Of a stretch of 64,000 nucleotides of DNA, positions 42,725 through 51,369 are shown in pieces. A program made the translations under genes and the position numbers. The stretch's first letter is position 1. Every line of letters begins with the position of its first letter. The stretch covers positions 186,001 to 250,000 of the forward strand of contig NZ_JAQSWB010000001.1 of the NCBI RefSeq assembly GCF_029266855.1. The letters run 5' to 3'. The notes under the pieces are model-generated. The model was not told the origin of the DNA. It saw only the letters and a list, made by a program, of their open reading frames with translations, and searched no databases. Origin of the DNA: Fluviicola sp. GTDB taxonomy: Bacteria > Bacteroidota > Bacteroidia > Flavobacteriales_D > Crocinitomicaceae.

Positions 42725-43923
42725 CAGCGCTTAATTTTTGAAAGTTGACCGGTTTTACGTGCCCTCGTGGCAACACTCATAATGAGCTGATTAATTTCCT
42801 TGACTTCTTCTGTCTTGTTATATTCTTCGTATATTCTTGCAACGCTGATGAGTGCGGGAAGGTAATTGGCGGAAAGAGCATCTGATTGTTGATCTTTCGA
42901 AATTCCCAACTCCTGTTTTTTCCATTTTGTTTCTATTAGTGTGGAATTCCAGGTATTGTAATCAAGCATTGTTTGATCGTAAGCAAAAGTCAGACCAACT
43001 GTATTCAGTGAAGAAGTGATTCCCTGAAAATACTCTTTCGGAAAAGACATCGAAAGGTAAATGTTTTTCGAAACGTTCAGGGCACAGAAAGTTTGTACGA
43101 ATGTGGTATCAACGAATGTAGAATTAGGCATCACATATCCTTTGGATTCAAGGCTCGCCTGGTAAGCGGGACTTTGCATCAGATCGACGGAAATTAATTC
43201 CAAGTCGGCCCTTCCAAGTGTGTTTCTCTCATAGTTAACTGGAATAAGTTCTGTGTAACCATGAAGTAAAAGGGTTCCGCTGTTTGGAACAGAATTGACA
43301 AGGTCTGTTGCATAAGTAAGTAAACCCCCGGTAATTTTGTTTTGAGCGATCATCTGAACGGCCACGCTATCTGCAAGTTCCTGATCATTCACAGCTATTC
43401 CGTATGCGGCCAATTCCTGCTGAACTTCCGTTTTGTTGGGTTCCAGTTTTGCAGCCTGCTTCAGTTCGGGGAAATGTTTCGGGTCGTATTTGTTCAATAA
43501 GTAGGAATAAAAGTGCTTTTCAAAACTTCCCGGAAGCATGTTTGCATACAACTGGGCACTTTGTTTCATGTTTAGTAATTCCTGCGTACTGGCACTTCTG
43601 CGGTATACCTGGTGTCGTGAACTCGAATAATTGGTTTCGAACTGATATTTAGCTCCTTTAAGCTGTTGCATGTTCAAATTGGAATCTTTATCGGCTTTTT
43701 CGTCTTGTTCAAATTGGGGCGATTTCACCGTTCTGAAGCTTTTTGTTTTTTTGGATTCAATGTGCATTTCTTCCAATTCAGGGGCCTGAGAAGTTGTATC
43801 CTGTTTTATGAGCGTGTTTCCGGAATTCGTATTGGTGTTGTTGTATACATTTTTTTCCTGCGACTGAGCTTTGCTGAAGGCAGTCGTAAAAAGCAGTAAA
43901 ACAAAAAGTATGTAATGACGCAT
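42724..43923 (-). CDS. Periplasmic protein of unknown function heading an ECF sigma operon
   Basis: 399 residues. Signal peptide MRHYILFVLLLFTTAFSKAQ, followed by a disordered Asn/Thr/Lys-rich stretch to about residue 95. A folded part then follows, with QSAQLYANMLPGSFEKHFYS, a short TPR-like helix pair (FPELKQAAKLEPNKTEVQQE) and a sensor-like alpha/beta region (SGTLLLHGYTELIPVNYERN). No sorting tail or lipobox. It is first in the operon with the sigma and anti-sigma genes and could be a periplasmic input or the regulated output. I do not recognise a family. Confidence 0.75.
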   Translation of the reverse strand: MRHYILFVLLLFTTAFSKAQSQEKNVYNNTNTNSGNTLIKQDTTSQAPELEEMHIESKKTKSFRTVKSPQFEQDEKADKDSNLNMQQLKGAKYQFETNYSSSRHQVYRRSASTQELLNMKQSAQLYANMLPGSFEKHFYSYLLNKYDPKHFPELKQAAKLEPNKTEVQQELAAYGIAVNDQELADSVAVQMIAQNKITGGLLTYATDLVNSVPNSGTLLLHGYTELIPVNYERNTLGRADLELISVDLMQSPAYQASLESKGYVMPNSTFVDTTFVQTFCALNVSKNIYLSMSFPKEYFQGITSSLNTVGLTFAYDQTMLDYNTWNSTLIETKWKKQELGISKDQQSDALSANYLPALISVARIYEEYNKTEEVKEINQLIMSVATRARKTGQLSKIKR

Positions 43924-43990
43924 ATAGCAATTTTTATCTGTAGTACAATCAGATTAAAATTAGGTTCAAAAAATGAAAGAAAAAAATTCC

Positions 43991-44671
43991 CTAAGAATTT
44001 GGGTCTGCGGCGAACAGGAATTTATTGGGAGATACTAAGTTTGTTTTTACCGCATAGATCACAATTCCGGCTGTGTTTTTTACCCCCAGTTTTGCCATGA
44101 TATTTTTGCGGTGTGTATTAATGGTGTGATTACTCAAACACAGTGAATCGGCGATCATTACATTCGTTAATCCTTCTGCGATCATGGTAATGATTTCTGT
44201 TTCACGCTCACTCAGTGTGATCGGTTCACAGCTGAACGAATCAAAATCAATATCATTCACATCAATAGAAGCATCGCGTATGGTTTCCAGGATTTGCCCG
44301 CAAAAGAATTTGTTTCCTCTCCAGGTCTCGCGGATCGAATCAATGATCTCGGAACTGTCGCAATCTTTTTTGATATAACTCTTTACTCCGGAACGCAATG
44401 CATTGACAAGGGTCTGTGCCGATTGTTCCGGTGTGATCGCAACAACATTCAGATCCGGTTTTTTTTGAAGAATTTGAGGAATGACATCAATCGAAAATCC
44501 TTTGGAAGTGTAATCGACTAAAATAATGTTTGCATCAAAGGCTTTGTTCAGGGCAATCAACTCTTCATTGTTTCTTGCTTCCCCAACAATTTGAATATTT
44601 CGCTCTGTAGACAACAGCGTACGCAAACCAATGCGTATAATTTCATTACTGTCGGCTAAAATGAGCTTCAT
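43991..44671 (-). CDS. NarL/FixJ-type response regulator
   Basis: 226 residues. Receiver domain 1-120: LILADSNEIIRIGLRTLL with one acidic pocket residue (Asp7 followed by Ser and Asn), phospho-acceptor Asp in IILVDYTSKG (about residue 53) and Lys in SYIKKD. The LuxR-type HTH is near 148-210 (LSERETEIITMIAEGLTNVM, then SLCLSNHTINTHRKNIM). The acidic pocket is reduced compared with the usual Asp-Asp or Glu-Asp pair. No kinase gene is adjacent. It is upstream of the sigma operon on the same strand but 67 bases away; a direct link is not shown. Confidence 0.9.
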   Translation of the reverse strand: MKLILADSNEIIRIGLRTLLSTERNIQIVGEARNNEELIALNKAFDANIILVDYTSKGFSIDVIPQILQKKPDLNVVAITPEQSAQTLVNALRSGVKSYIKKDCDSSEIIDSIRETWRGNKFFCGQILETIRDASIDVNDIDFDSFSCEPITLSERETEIITMIAEGLTNVMIADSLCLSNHTINTHRKNIMAKLGVKNTAGIVIYAVKTNLVSPNKFLFAADPNS

Positions 44672-44696
44672 TATTTAGATTAATTTTAAACAAGAC

Positions 44697-44704
44697 AAAA
44701 GTAA
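44697..44704 (-). promoter_or_regulatory. Candidate -7 element TACTTTTG of the response regulator
   Basis: Exact TAnnTTTG match on the minus strand, 25 bases before the start at 44671. No -33 box at the expected distance. Confidence 0.35.
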
Positions 44705-44760
44705 GGAAAAAACAATACCGGAAACTCATTCTTCCGATAAAACTTTTGGATGTCCTATGG

Positions 44761-45849
44761 CTAGTGGAATTCGTCTGAAAATAGGTGGAAACTTTCCTGT
44801 AAAAGGGGGAGGTTTTCGAAAGGAATCCTTTTTATTTTGAATGCCTTGTTTTGAATAATGACCAGACTTTCATCCCATTTGCACGAAATCTCACCATCGA
44901 GTGTAGTATACCTATGCGGAATGTGGGTATCTATTTTGTAGTCTTTAAACAGATCATCCTGCGACTGAAGGATCAGATAATGCTGACGGTGAATGAAGAG
45001 GTATTTGATTTGCGGATTTCCATAAACCCGGTAAGCACCATGATGTGCCAGGCGCGGAAATTGATCATCATTGAAGTTTCTGCTTGCAAGAGTGGGGTAA
45101 ATGCAGTCAGCGATGACGAGCAATGCGAAGAGGTATTTGATCACCCGGTGTTTTCTTGTGTCGTATAGCTGAATTTGCTTGCTTGAAAAACCAAAAACAC
45201 CCTTCCAGTTTTGATAGAAACTTAAACTGTAAATAAGGCTGAAGAGGAGGAGCGAACCGGACAGAAGTTTCACCGAGATATCAAACGAGAAATTGATTAG
45301 TACCACCTGCCCGAAAATAGCGATGCTGATTAATGAGGCTAAAAATCGGGTTCTCTTGAAAAGTAAAAGGACTGCTGCTAAAACTTCAATTATCCCCAAT
45401 ATAACGGTATAGGAAAATGAACTGCCGGCTAAAGACCAGTAAGCAATGTCTTTGGATAATTTCCCGAATGGAGTGGACAGGGTGTTCGGTTCAGGAAGGT
45501 AAAACTGCGCCTTTGTGATTTTATCCCAGCCGTATTTAAAAAGGAAGAAGAATAAAATAGCTGCAAGAATGGTTCTTAGAACTTCGGTAGTGCTCAGCTT
45601 CCATTTCTTGCAAACACGATTAATGAGCGGCGAGGAAAGAACTCCCAAAAGAAAACTGAGCGCGACCAGAACGTAGGTTCCATAAGTATCTGTTTCGAAG
45701 ATCAGGTCTTGGTCCATCGCTTTTAAAAGACCTGTAAATGGTTTTTGAATGAGTTTGAAGATCCCATCGAAAAGTGCATAATCGAAAGGAAGCAAGAGCA
45801 TCCACCATGCAGCGATCCCGATAAAACTCAGTTTCAGGTGCTCTTTCAT
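44761..45849 (-). CDS. DoxX-like polytopic membrane protein
   Basis: 362 residues with about six to seven hydrophobic segments between residues 8 and 260 (FIGIAAWWMLLLPFDYALF, YVLVALSFLLGVLSSPLI, TILAAILFFFLFKYGWDKI, TVILGIIEVLAAVLLLFKRT, LLSGSLLLFSLIYSLSFYQ, VIKYLFALLVIADCIYPTL). The block FKYGWDKITKAQFYLPEP followed by IIEVLAAVLLLF is reminiscent of DoxX-type proteins. The C-terminal 100 residues form a soluble domain (YRVYGNPQIKYLFIHRQHYL). The start overlaps the stop of the next upstream gene by 4 bases. It is the last gene of a three-gene envelope operon. Function unknown. Confidence 0.75.
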   Translation of the reverse strand: MKEHLKLSFIGIAAWWMLLLPFDYALFDGIFKLIQKPFTGLLKAMDQDLIFETDTYGTYVLVALSFLLGVLSSPLINRVCKKWKLSTTEVLRTILAAILFFFLFKYGWDKITKAQFYLPEPNTLSTPFGKLSKDIAYWSLAGSSFSYTVILGIIEVLAAVLLLFKRTRFLASLISIAIFGQVVLINFSFDISVKLLSGSLLLFSLIYSLSFYQNWKGVFGFSSKQIQLYDTRKHRVIKYLFALLVIADCIYPTLASRNFNDDQFPRLAHHGAYRVYGNPQIKYLFIHRQHYLILQSQDDLFKDYKIDTHIPHRYTTLDGEISCKWDESLVIIQNKAFKIKRIPFENLPLLQESFHLFSDEFH

Positions 45850-46370
45850 GTAGTAACCTGAGGTCTTAAGATCCGACTGAATAATCTCATTAACAACATT
45901 CCTCCTCCGGTAATTCCGAATAGGAATAGCAGGTAGGATTTTTTCTTTTTCCCGGGAGGATTTTGATTAACAGGTGTTTCCGATTCAATCGGTTTAATGG
46001 TTTCTATCTCTTGCAGTTGGAGGCCAGGAGTTTTTGGTCTTAATGAATCAGGAGAACCTTTGAAATTGATGTATTCAATGTGATCATATCGCGATCGTTT
46101 GATTGAATCAATATCCAGGTTGGAATTGATTCGGCCGCGAACTGTATCGTGATAAATGAACCCAGAGAATTCAGAAAAAACATTTACATAGGTTGAATCG
46201 TTTATACGGACAACCTGGATTAGTTGAGGGCCGGGTTCACCAAAATTGGTATTGGGATCCATAAAGAAATCCGCAGCGGATCCGGAATGGCTTTTGTGGG
46301 CAATGATTGCGGTTTGCGCTTGAACTGCCGAAGCAAGTAAACAAACGATTGATACAAGAATTGTTTTCAT
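45846..46370 (-). CDS. Small secreted protein with conserved C-terminal membrane tail (paralogue A)
   Basis: 174 residues. Signal peptide ends at AVQAQ, then the motif AIIAHKSHSGSAADFF, a beta-rich middle, a Pro/Glu/Thr-rich linker, and the tail KKSYLLFLFGITGGGMLLM followed by RLFSRIL. The tail (basic run, hydrophobic Gly-rich helix, basic end) and the HKSHSG motif recur in the next upstream gene. Probably periplasmic and anchored by the tail. Overlaps the DoxX-like gene by 4 bases, and the upstream paralogue stops only 2 bases before its start. I know no functional assignment. Confidence 0.78.
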   Translation of the reverse strand: MKTILVSIVCLLASAVQAQTAIIAHKSHSGSAADFFMDPNTNFGEPGPQLIQVVRINDSTYVNVFSEFSGFIYHDTVRGRINSNLDIDSIKRSRYDHIEYINFKGSPDSLRPKTPGLQLQEIETIKPIESETPVNQNPPGKKKKSYLLFLFGITGGGMLLMRLFSRILRPQVTT

Positions 46371-46372
46371 AG

Positions 46373-46942
46373 TTAAGCGATTGAAGAATGTATGTGTTTG
46401 GATCTTGCTAAAAGTTTCATCAACAGCATTCCGCCACCGGTGATTCCAAATAGGAACAGGAGGTATGACTTCTTTTTCTTCTTTGCAGGAGTTGCTTCTT
46501 GGTTGAGTTGTTGCTGAGATTCTAGTTGCCGTTTTTCAAGTTGTTCCTGTTTTTCTATTTCCTGCTTGTAGATTTCAAGATTTTCTGCTTTTTTGACGGA
46601 ATCGGCGTAGACATAGTGGAACATCATTGTTGAAAGACGCTTCTTGTTTGATAAAGTATCTACCTCAATAAGCTGTTGGTTCAGATCAGTAACTTCCAGG
46701 ATCATTATGGAATCATTCAACGGTTTGAAATTTTCTACCTTGTAAGGTTTTCGTTCGTATGTGATGTCCTTTGGTTGCTCAATTTGTTTTTCATAATCTA
46801 TTCTTCTCACACCAAAATTGCTGCTTGAAGCAATCAGGTAAGAACCGGAAGTTCCTGCATGACTTTTATGAGAAATTAATGGAGTTTGGGCATTTCCAAG
46901 TGATAGGAAAGCAGTAAAAGCAAGTATAATAAAGAATTTCAT
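46373..46942 (-). CDS. Small secreted protein with conserved C-terminal membrane tail (paralogue B)
   Basis: 189 residues from ATG 46942 (signal peptide MKFFIILAFTAFLSLGNAQ); a longer frame to 46972 adds ten residues before it. Mature protein starts TPLISHKSHAGTSGSYLIAS, matching the AIIAHKSHSGS motif of its neighbour. A long charged Gln/Glu/Lys coiled stretch (about 120-155) leads to the tail KKSYLLFLFGITGGGMLLM, identical over 19 residues with paralogue A. At DNA level the two tails differ at many third codon positions, so the protein sequence is being conserved. First gene of the three-gene unit. Confidence 0.78.
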   Translation of the reverse strand: MKFFIILAFTAFLSLGNAQTPLISHKSHAGTSGSYLIASSSNFGVRRIDYEKQIEQPKDITYERKPYKVENFKPLNDSIMILEVTDLNQQLIEVDTLSNKKRLSTMMFHYVYADSVKKAENLEIYKQEIEKQEQLEKRQLESQQQLNQEATPAKKKKKSYLLFLFGITGGGMLLMKLLARSKHIHSSIA

Positions 46943-47301
46943 GTGTTGTTGTTTGAAAATGGATACATCCATATCTCAATTTGGTTCAATTCATTTTTTA
47001 CAATAGGCACGTGATTAATTATGGTCTACTGTAATTCCAAAACCAATAAAAAACTCCCGGTTGCCGCCGAGAGTTCAGTTGTATTCCTACAACATTGTTT
47101 TGTGTATATTTCCCTTTACACATCGATGAAATGCAGATAGGTGAAAAAGTAACGGATTAATTTTGTTTACAGTGGTGAAAACCGGTATTTCAGAATGGAT
47201 TTGTAAACCTTTTAGTTAATTTGCTTACTAAATACAGGTAACTAACTCATCGTGAATTGATTATCCCTATTTATTAGTGAGTTAACTAAATCGTTAACAA
47301 T
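46943..47301. other. Gene-free 359-base region holding a terminator and promoter
   Basis: It contains the terminator at 47048-47075 and AT-rich promoter sequence for the paralogue operon. I see no coding frame, tRNA or other structure. Confidence 0.55.
47048..47075 (-). terminator. Intrinsic terminator downstream of the CorC/CNNM gene
   Basis: Minus strand AACTCTCGG (47075-47067), loop CGGCAA, CCGGGAGTT (47060-47052) with one G-T pair, followed by TTTTATT. It is about 225 bases past the stop at 47302, implying a long 3' UTR. Confidence 0.78.
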
Positions 47302-48582
47302 TTAGTCCTCAGGATCAATCTCACGAATAATCAGCTTATCAATCCGTGCTCCATCCATGTCTACAACCTCGATCTCGAAGTTTAACCAGTGAAATTTCTG
47401 ACCGGTAGACGGAACACTTCTAGATTCATTCAATACCAAACCGCCGATTGTAGTGAAGTTTAATTCGGAAGAATTATCCTCCAATCCGAACTGACGGAAG
47501 AATTCAGCGATAGGATATTGTCCGTCAATTAACCAGGAACCATCTTCGCGCTGAATAAATTCAAATTCTTCGGCGTAGAAATCATTGAAATCGCCGACCA
47601 AAGCCTGTAGCAGGTCATTTAAGGTAACGATACCTTGTGTCTGACCAAATTCATCGGTAATGATCCCGTAATGTGTTTTAGTGTCTTTAAAATGAACTAA
47701 AGCTTCGTATGCCGATATGTTCTCCATTAAGAACTGCGGCTTAAGGATCAGTTTTTTCAATTCGAAATCCTCGTGGTTGATAGTCCGGAACAAATCTTTC
47801 AATAGTACAACACCCAGAACATGCTCGCGCTCCTCATCAAAAATGGGATAAACGGAATGCATTTCCTTTTCAACCTGCTCACGAACTTCTTCACGGGAAT
47901 CTCCGATGTCAATAAAAATGACATCGTTGCGATGTGTCATCAGTGAACTGATATTCCGGTCACCCAGGTGAAAAACGCGTTCCACGATATCTTGTTCGAT
48001 CTCCTGGACTTCACCGCCTTCTGTTCCTTCCTGGATGATCGCTTTAATTTCCTCTTCCGTTACCTTCCCATCCGATGATTGTTTGATGCGTGCAGCCTTA
48101 AGAAGCAAGTCGGATGTAATTGTTAGTAACCAAACAAATGGTGCGGTGATTTTTGAAATGATCAGCATCGGACGAGCCATTGTTTTGGCAATGCCTTCCG
48201 GGTTGGTCAAACCGATACGTTTAGGAACCAATTCACCTAATACGAGTGAAAAGAATGTGATAATTACAACAACAGAGGTTACTGCCAGGAAATGAGCGTA
48301 TTCTTTCGTCAGATCAAAACTTTTGTAAAAACCTTCGATATCGCTTGTCATTTTTTCCCCTGAAAAAATACCCGTCAAAATCCCGATCAGCGTGATACCA
48401 ATTTGTACTGTTGAAAGGAATTTGTTTGGTGCATTCAGGGTTTCAATAACCAATTTCGCACTTTTGTCACCTCTTTTTGCGGCGGCATCCAGTTTGGATT
48501 TCCTGGCAGAAACCGTAGCGATCTCAGCCATAGAGAAAACTCCATTCAGGATTATTAAAAAGAGGATTATGAGTAGTTCCAT
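47302..48582 (-). CDS. CNNM/CorC family protein (hemolysin-like transporter or regulator)
   Basis: 426 residues. Residues 1-185 are a DUF21 membrane domain with four hydrophobic segments (LLIILFLIILNGVFSMAEIA onwards). About 195-330 hold two CBS domains (SSLMTHRNDVIFIDIGDS, VVLLKDLFRTINHEDFELK). About 345-420 are the CorC/HlyC C-terminal domain (HWLNFEIEVVDMDGARIDKL). Related proteins mediate magnesium or cobalt transport or its regulation. The start codon immediately follows the stop of the aminotransferase gene, so they are one unit. Confidence 0.9.
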   Translation of the reverse strand: MELLIILFLIILNGVFSMAEIATVSARKSKLDAAAKRGDKSAKLVIETLNAPNKFLSTVQIGITLIGILTGIFSGEKMTSDIEGFYKSFDLTKEYAHFLAVTSVVVIITFFSLVLGELVPKRIGLTNPEGIAKTMARPMLIISKITAPFVWLLTITSDLLLKAARIKQSSDGKVTEEEIKAIIQEGTEGGEVQEIEQDIVERVFHLGDRNISSLMTHRNDVIFIDIGDSREEVREQVEKEMHSVYPIFDEEREHVLGVVLLKDLFRTINHEDFELKKLILKPQFLMENISAYEALVHFKDTKTHYGIITDEFGQTQGIVTLNDLLQALVGDFNDFYAEEFEFIQREDGSWLIDGQYPIAEFFRQFGLEDNSSELNFTTIGGLVLNESRSVPSTGQKFHWLNFEIEVVDMDGARIDKLIIREIDPED

Positions 48583-49782
48583 TTATCTGATTGTTCCAGG
48601 ATAAATTTCCAACGCTTTTTCCAAACAAACAACTGCTTTTTTCAAAGAATCCTGATTTAACACATATGCAATACGTGCTTCCTGCATTCCAGCTCCCGGT
48701 GTAGAGTAGAAACCGTTTGCCGGAGCCATCATCACGGTTTGTCCTTCGAATTCGAAATCCTCCAGCAACCACTGGCAGAATTTTTCGGCATTATCTACCG
48801 GGAATTTGGCAACACAGTAGAAAGCACCGCTTGGTTTGGGGCAGAATACACCCGGAATGCTGTTTAGCCCGTCAACCATAATGTTTCTGCGCTGAACGTA
48901 TTCGGAAACCACATCGTCAAAATAGGATTGTGGTGTGTTCAAAGCCGCTTCTGAGGCAACCTGGTCAACTGTCGGAGGGGAAAGTCTTGCCTGACCGAAT
49001 TTCAAAGCCGCAGCCATTACTTCCTGGTTTTTGGAAACTAATGCTCCGATACGTGCACCGCACATCGAATAGCGCTTGGAAACAGAATCGATCATTATGA
49101 CGTTATTCTCAATTCCCTCTAAATTCAAAACAGAGAAAGGTTGTGCCCCGTCGTAACAGAACTCGCGGTAAACTTCATCTGCAAACAAGAACAGGTCGTG
49201 CTTTTTAACGATGTCGCGTAATTGCTCGAGTTCTTCTTTACTGTATAAATAACCTGTCGGATTTCCCGGGTTACAAATGACAATTGCTTTTGTTTTTGAT
49301 GTGATTTTTGCTTCAATCTCGGAAACAGGCGGCAAAGCAAATCCTGTTTCGATGCTGGAAGCAACCGGAACAACTGTTAAACCGGCAGTCACCGCAAAGC
49401 CATTGTAGTTTGCGTAAAATGGTTCCGGTATAATCACTTCATCTCCCGGATTACAGGTAGTCATGAATCCAAATATCAATGCTTCGGATCCTCCTGTGGT
49501 GATGATAATGTCTTCCGTATTTACCGGAAGACCTCCTTTTCTATATGTTTCAGCCAGTTTGGTTCTGTAAGATTCAAATCCTGCAGAGTGACTGTATTCA
49601 ATTACTTTATGATCAAAATTACGAATAGCATCTAAAGCTACCTGTGGTGTTTCAATATCCGGTTGACCGATGTTCAGGTGATAAACAGTTTTTCCGGCTT
49701 TTTTAGCTTTTTCAGCGTAAGGAACCAATTTACGAATTGGCGATGCTGGCATGTCAATGGCTTTTTGGGCAATTTTTGGCAT
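48583..49782 (-). CDS. Class I/II PLP-dependent aminotransferase (aspartate aminotransferase family)
   Basis: 399 residues. Family marks: TGGSEALIFGF (phosphate-binding), NPGNPTGYLYS, DEVYREFCYDG and the Schiff-base lysine in SVSKRYSMCGARIG, then a C-terminal domain with GAFYCVAKFPVD. The lysine context matches the fold-type I subgroup Ib aminotransferases, which act on Asp, aromatic or other amino acids; the exact substrate is open. A -7-like TACTTTTG (49806-49813) lies upstream. Transcribed with the CorC-like gene with no gap. Confidence 0.92.
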   Translation of the reverse strand: MPKIAQKAIDMPASPIRKLVPYAEKAKKAGKTVYHLNIGQPDIETPQVALDAIRNFDHKVIEYSHSAGFESYRTKLAETYRKGGLPVNTEDIIITTGGSEALIFGFMTTCNPGDEVIIPEPFYANYNGFAVTAGLTVVPVASSIETGFALPPVSEIEAKITSKTKAIVICNPGNPTGYLYSKEELEQLRDIVKKHDLFLFADEVYREFCYDGAQPFSVLNLEGIENNVIMIDSVSKRYSMCGARIGALVSKNQEVMAAALKFGQARLSPPTVDQVASEAALNTPQSYFDDVVSEYVQRRNIMVDGLNSIPGVFCPKPSGAFYCVAKFPVDNAEKFCQWLLEDFEFEGQTVMMAPANGFYSTPGAGMQEARIAYVLNQDSLKKAVVCLEKALEIYPGTIR

Positions 49783-49805
49783 TTCTTTCTTTATTTTGAG
49801 GACAA

Positions 49806-49813
49806 CAAAAGTA
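49806..49813 (-). promoter_or_regulatory. Candidate -7 element TACTTTTG of the aminotransferase unit
   Basis: Exact TAnnTTTG on the minus strand, 23 bases before the start at 49782; -33 box unclear. Confidence 0.4.
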
Positions 49814-49856
49814 CAGGAAATGTTGACATATGCATAAAAATCCTAATTTTTACACC

Positions 49857-50630
49857 ATGAAAACAATAGGTATTTTACTTCTGGGTGGATTATTGACAGG
49901 CGCTTGCTCGGAATCTGCCAGACAGGAAAATTCTGAACTTGCAGAACTTTCCGAAGAAATCCGTGCAGATAATGAGAAAAAAGAAATAAAACCACAGATT
50001 TCGAAAGGAGAAATGATTTTTCATAAAGGAGATACTTTAGTAAGTGTGGATTATTTTAATAAAAACATCTGGTGGGAGCTGAAATATGCTACAAAGGACA
50101 ATTTCATGCACAGGGTTTTGTACGATACGATCAAAAAAGTATATGTTCAAATGGATGTTGCCAGAAGGTTGGCCAGATCCCAGGAGTACCTGACAGGAAG
50201 AAACGCAAATTATCATTTGTTGGTATACGACGGATTAAGACCGATCAGTGTACAATGGGAAATGTGGAATGCCTTGGATACGATTCCTGCTTTGGAAAGA
50301 GGTAGGTTCGTGAGTAATCCGAGAAACGGGAGTGTTCACAATTACGGTGCGGCTGTTGATTTGACTATTTGCAACCAGTTGCGGAAACCCTTGGATATGG
50401 GAGCAGGGTATGATGATATTCGTAAAATTGCTTATCCGTCATTGGAATCTGAATTTTTGGCAGCAGGAGAGATCACACAGCAGCAAATTGATAACCGGAA
50501 ACTGCTCCGAAGAGCTTTGAAAAGCCAGGGATTTTCGAATATTCCTACCGAATGGTGGCATTTTAACGCTTTTCCAAGGCCTGTTGTGAAAGTAAAGTAC
50601 AGGCTGGTAACGAACGAAATCTCTGAATAA
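49857..50630 (+). CDS. VanX-like D-Ala-D-Ala dipeptidase lipoprotein (M15D)
   Basis: 257 residues from ATG 49857. The signal peptide ends in a lipobox (LLTGAC, lipid cysteine at 17); the frame's earlier ATG at 49830 would bury it. The zinc motifs are SVHNYGAAVDLTI (His and Asp ligands) and EWWHF (catalytic Glu and His ligand), as in VanX/DdpX. These enzymes cut D-Ala-D-Ala; in non-resistant bacteria they probably recycle peptidoglycan dipeptides. No vanA/vanH genes are nearby, so a housekeeping or recycling role is more likely than glycopeptide resistance. Confidence 0.92.
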   Translation: MKTIGILLLGGLLTGACSESARQENSELAELSEEIRADNEKKEIKPQISKGEMIFHKGDTLVSVDYFNKNIWWELKYATKDNFMHRVLYDTIKKVYVQMDVARRLARSQEYLTGRNANYHLLVYDGLRPISVQWEMWNALDTIPALERGRFVSNPRNGSVHNYGAAVDLTICNQLRKPLDMGAGYDDIRKIAYPSLESEFLAAGEITQQQIDNRKLLRRALKSQGFSNIPTEWWHFNAFPRPVVKVKYRLVTNEISE

Positions 50631-50679
50631 ATTTACAATCAATTTAATCTATAGAATAAGTAGATTATAAAAAAGCTGC

Positions 50680-50687
50680 TAGATTTG
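50680..50687 (+). promoter_or_regulatory. TAGATTTG element directly before the DUF2490 gene
   Basis: Exact TAnnTTTG match ending 4 bases before ATG 50692. If used, transcription would start at or near the start codon, giving a leaderless message. Confidence 0.35.
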
Positions 50688-50691
50688 CATC

Positions 50692-51354
50692 ATGAAAATG
50701 ATTCTCATGGGATGCTTATCCTTTTATTATTGCGCCTTTTCTTTTGGTCAAGAGAGAAACGCCACGAATACTTGGCTTCTGTTACAGACCCGTTTGGATT
50801 TTAAGAGATACCTGCATGTTATGGAAGCTGGCCATAGAAGGCAAGATGCATTCTTAATCAACCACCGGCAAAGTTTGCTTCGCTATACATTGAGTTATCA
50901 AACAAACTCAAAGCGAAGTGGTTTTGGAGGAGGAATAGCATGCTTTGTTCATGAAAGAAGAGATGCAGGAGATCTTGAAACTGAAATAAGACCCTTTTTA
51001 CAGTTTACCCAGGTTTTTTTTTCGAAAAACAAGCAGCTTCAACTGCGATTCCGGAATGAGTTCCGTTTTTTTAATGGCTTGACTAAGGATCAGGATCGCT
51101 TACGACTTCAAGCATTGTTTTCACACTTCCCGGTGCCTGAGTTCAGGACGAAACTCATTTATTTCAACGAATGGTTCCATATCTGCGGAGATCCCAGACC
51201 TTGGGAATGGAGAGCTGGAATCACTATTCAGCAGCCTGTTTTCGGGAATTGGAAAATAGGAGCCGGATACATTTACCAAAACAATGAAAACAGTAAGACC
51301 AGAAATATTCATATCATACAGATCTCCGCACTTTATGAATTCCTATTAGATTAG
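50692..51354 (+). CDS. DUF2490 family outer-membrane protein
   Basis: 220 residues. Signal peptide ends near AFSFGQ. The rest is DUF2490: NTWLLLQTRLDFKRYLHVM, LRYTLSYQTNSKRSGFGGGI, LQLRFRNEFRFF and a final WKIGAGYIYQNNENSKTRN. The alternating pattern fits a beta-barrel in the outer membrane. Role unknown; often found next to transport or regulatory genes. It is 15 bases before the Rrf2 gene and could be co-transcribed with it. Confidence 0.85.
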   Translation: MKMILMGCLSFYYCAFSFGQERNATNTWLLLQTRLDFKRYLHVMEAGHRRQDAFLINHRQSLLRYTLSYQTNSKRSGFGGGIACFVHERRDAGDLETEIRPFLQFTQVFFSKNKQLQLRFRNEFRFFNGLTKDQDRLRLQALFSHFPVPEFRTKLIYFNEWFHICGDPRPWEWRAGITIQQPVFGNWKIGAGYIYQNNENSKTRNIHIIQISALYEFLLD

Positions 51355-51357
51355 TAG

Positions 51358-51365
51358 TATATTTG
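51358..51365 (+). promoter_or_regulatory. TATATTTG element directly before the Rrf2 gene
   Basis: Exact TAnnTTTG match ending 4 bases before ATG 51370, spaced like the one before the DUF2490 gene. No -33 box visible. Confidence 0.35.
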
Positions 51366-51369
51366 ATTT

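Noticed and set aside
49857-50630. Glycopeptide resistance (van) locus
   Set aside because: The VanX-like lipoprotein stands alone; no vanA, vanH, vanR or vanS homologue is near.
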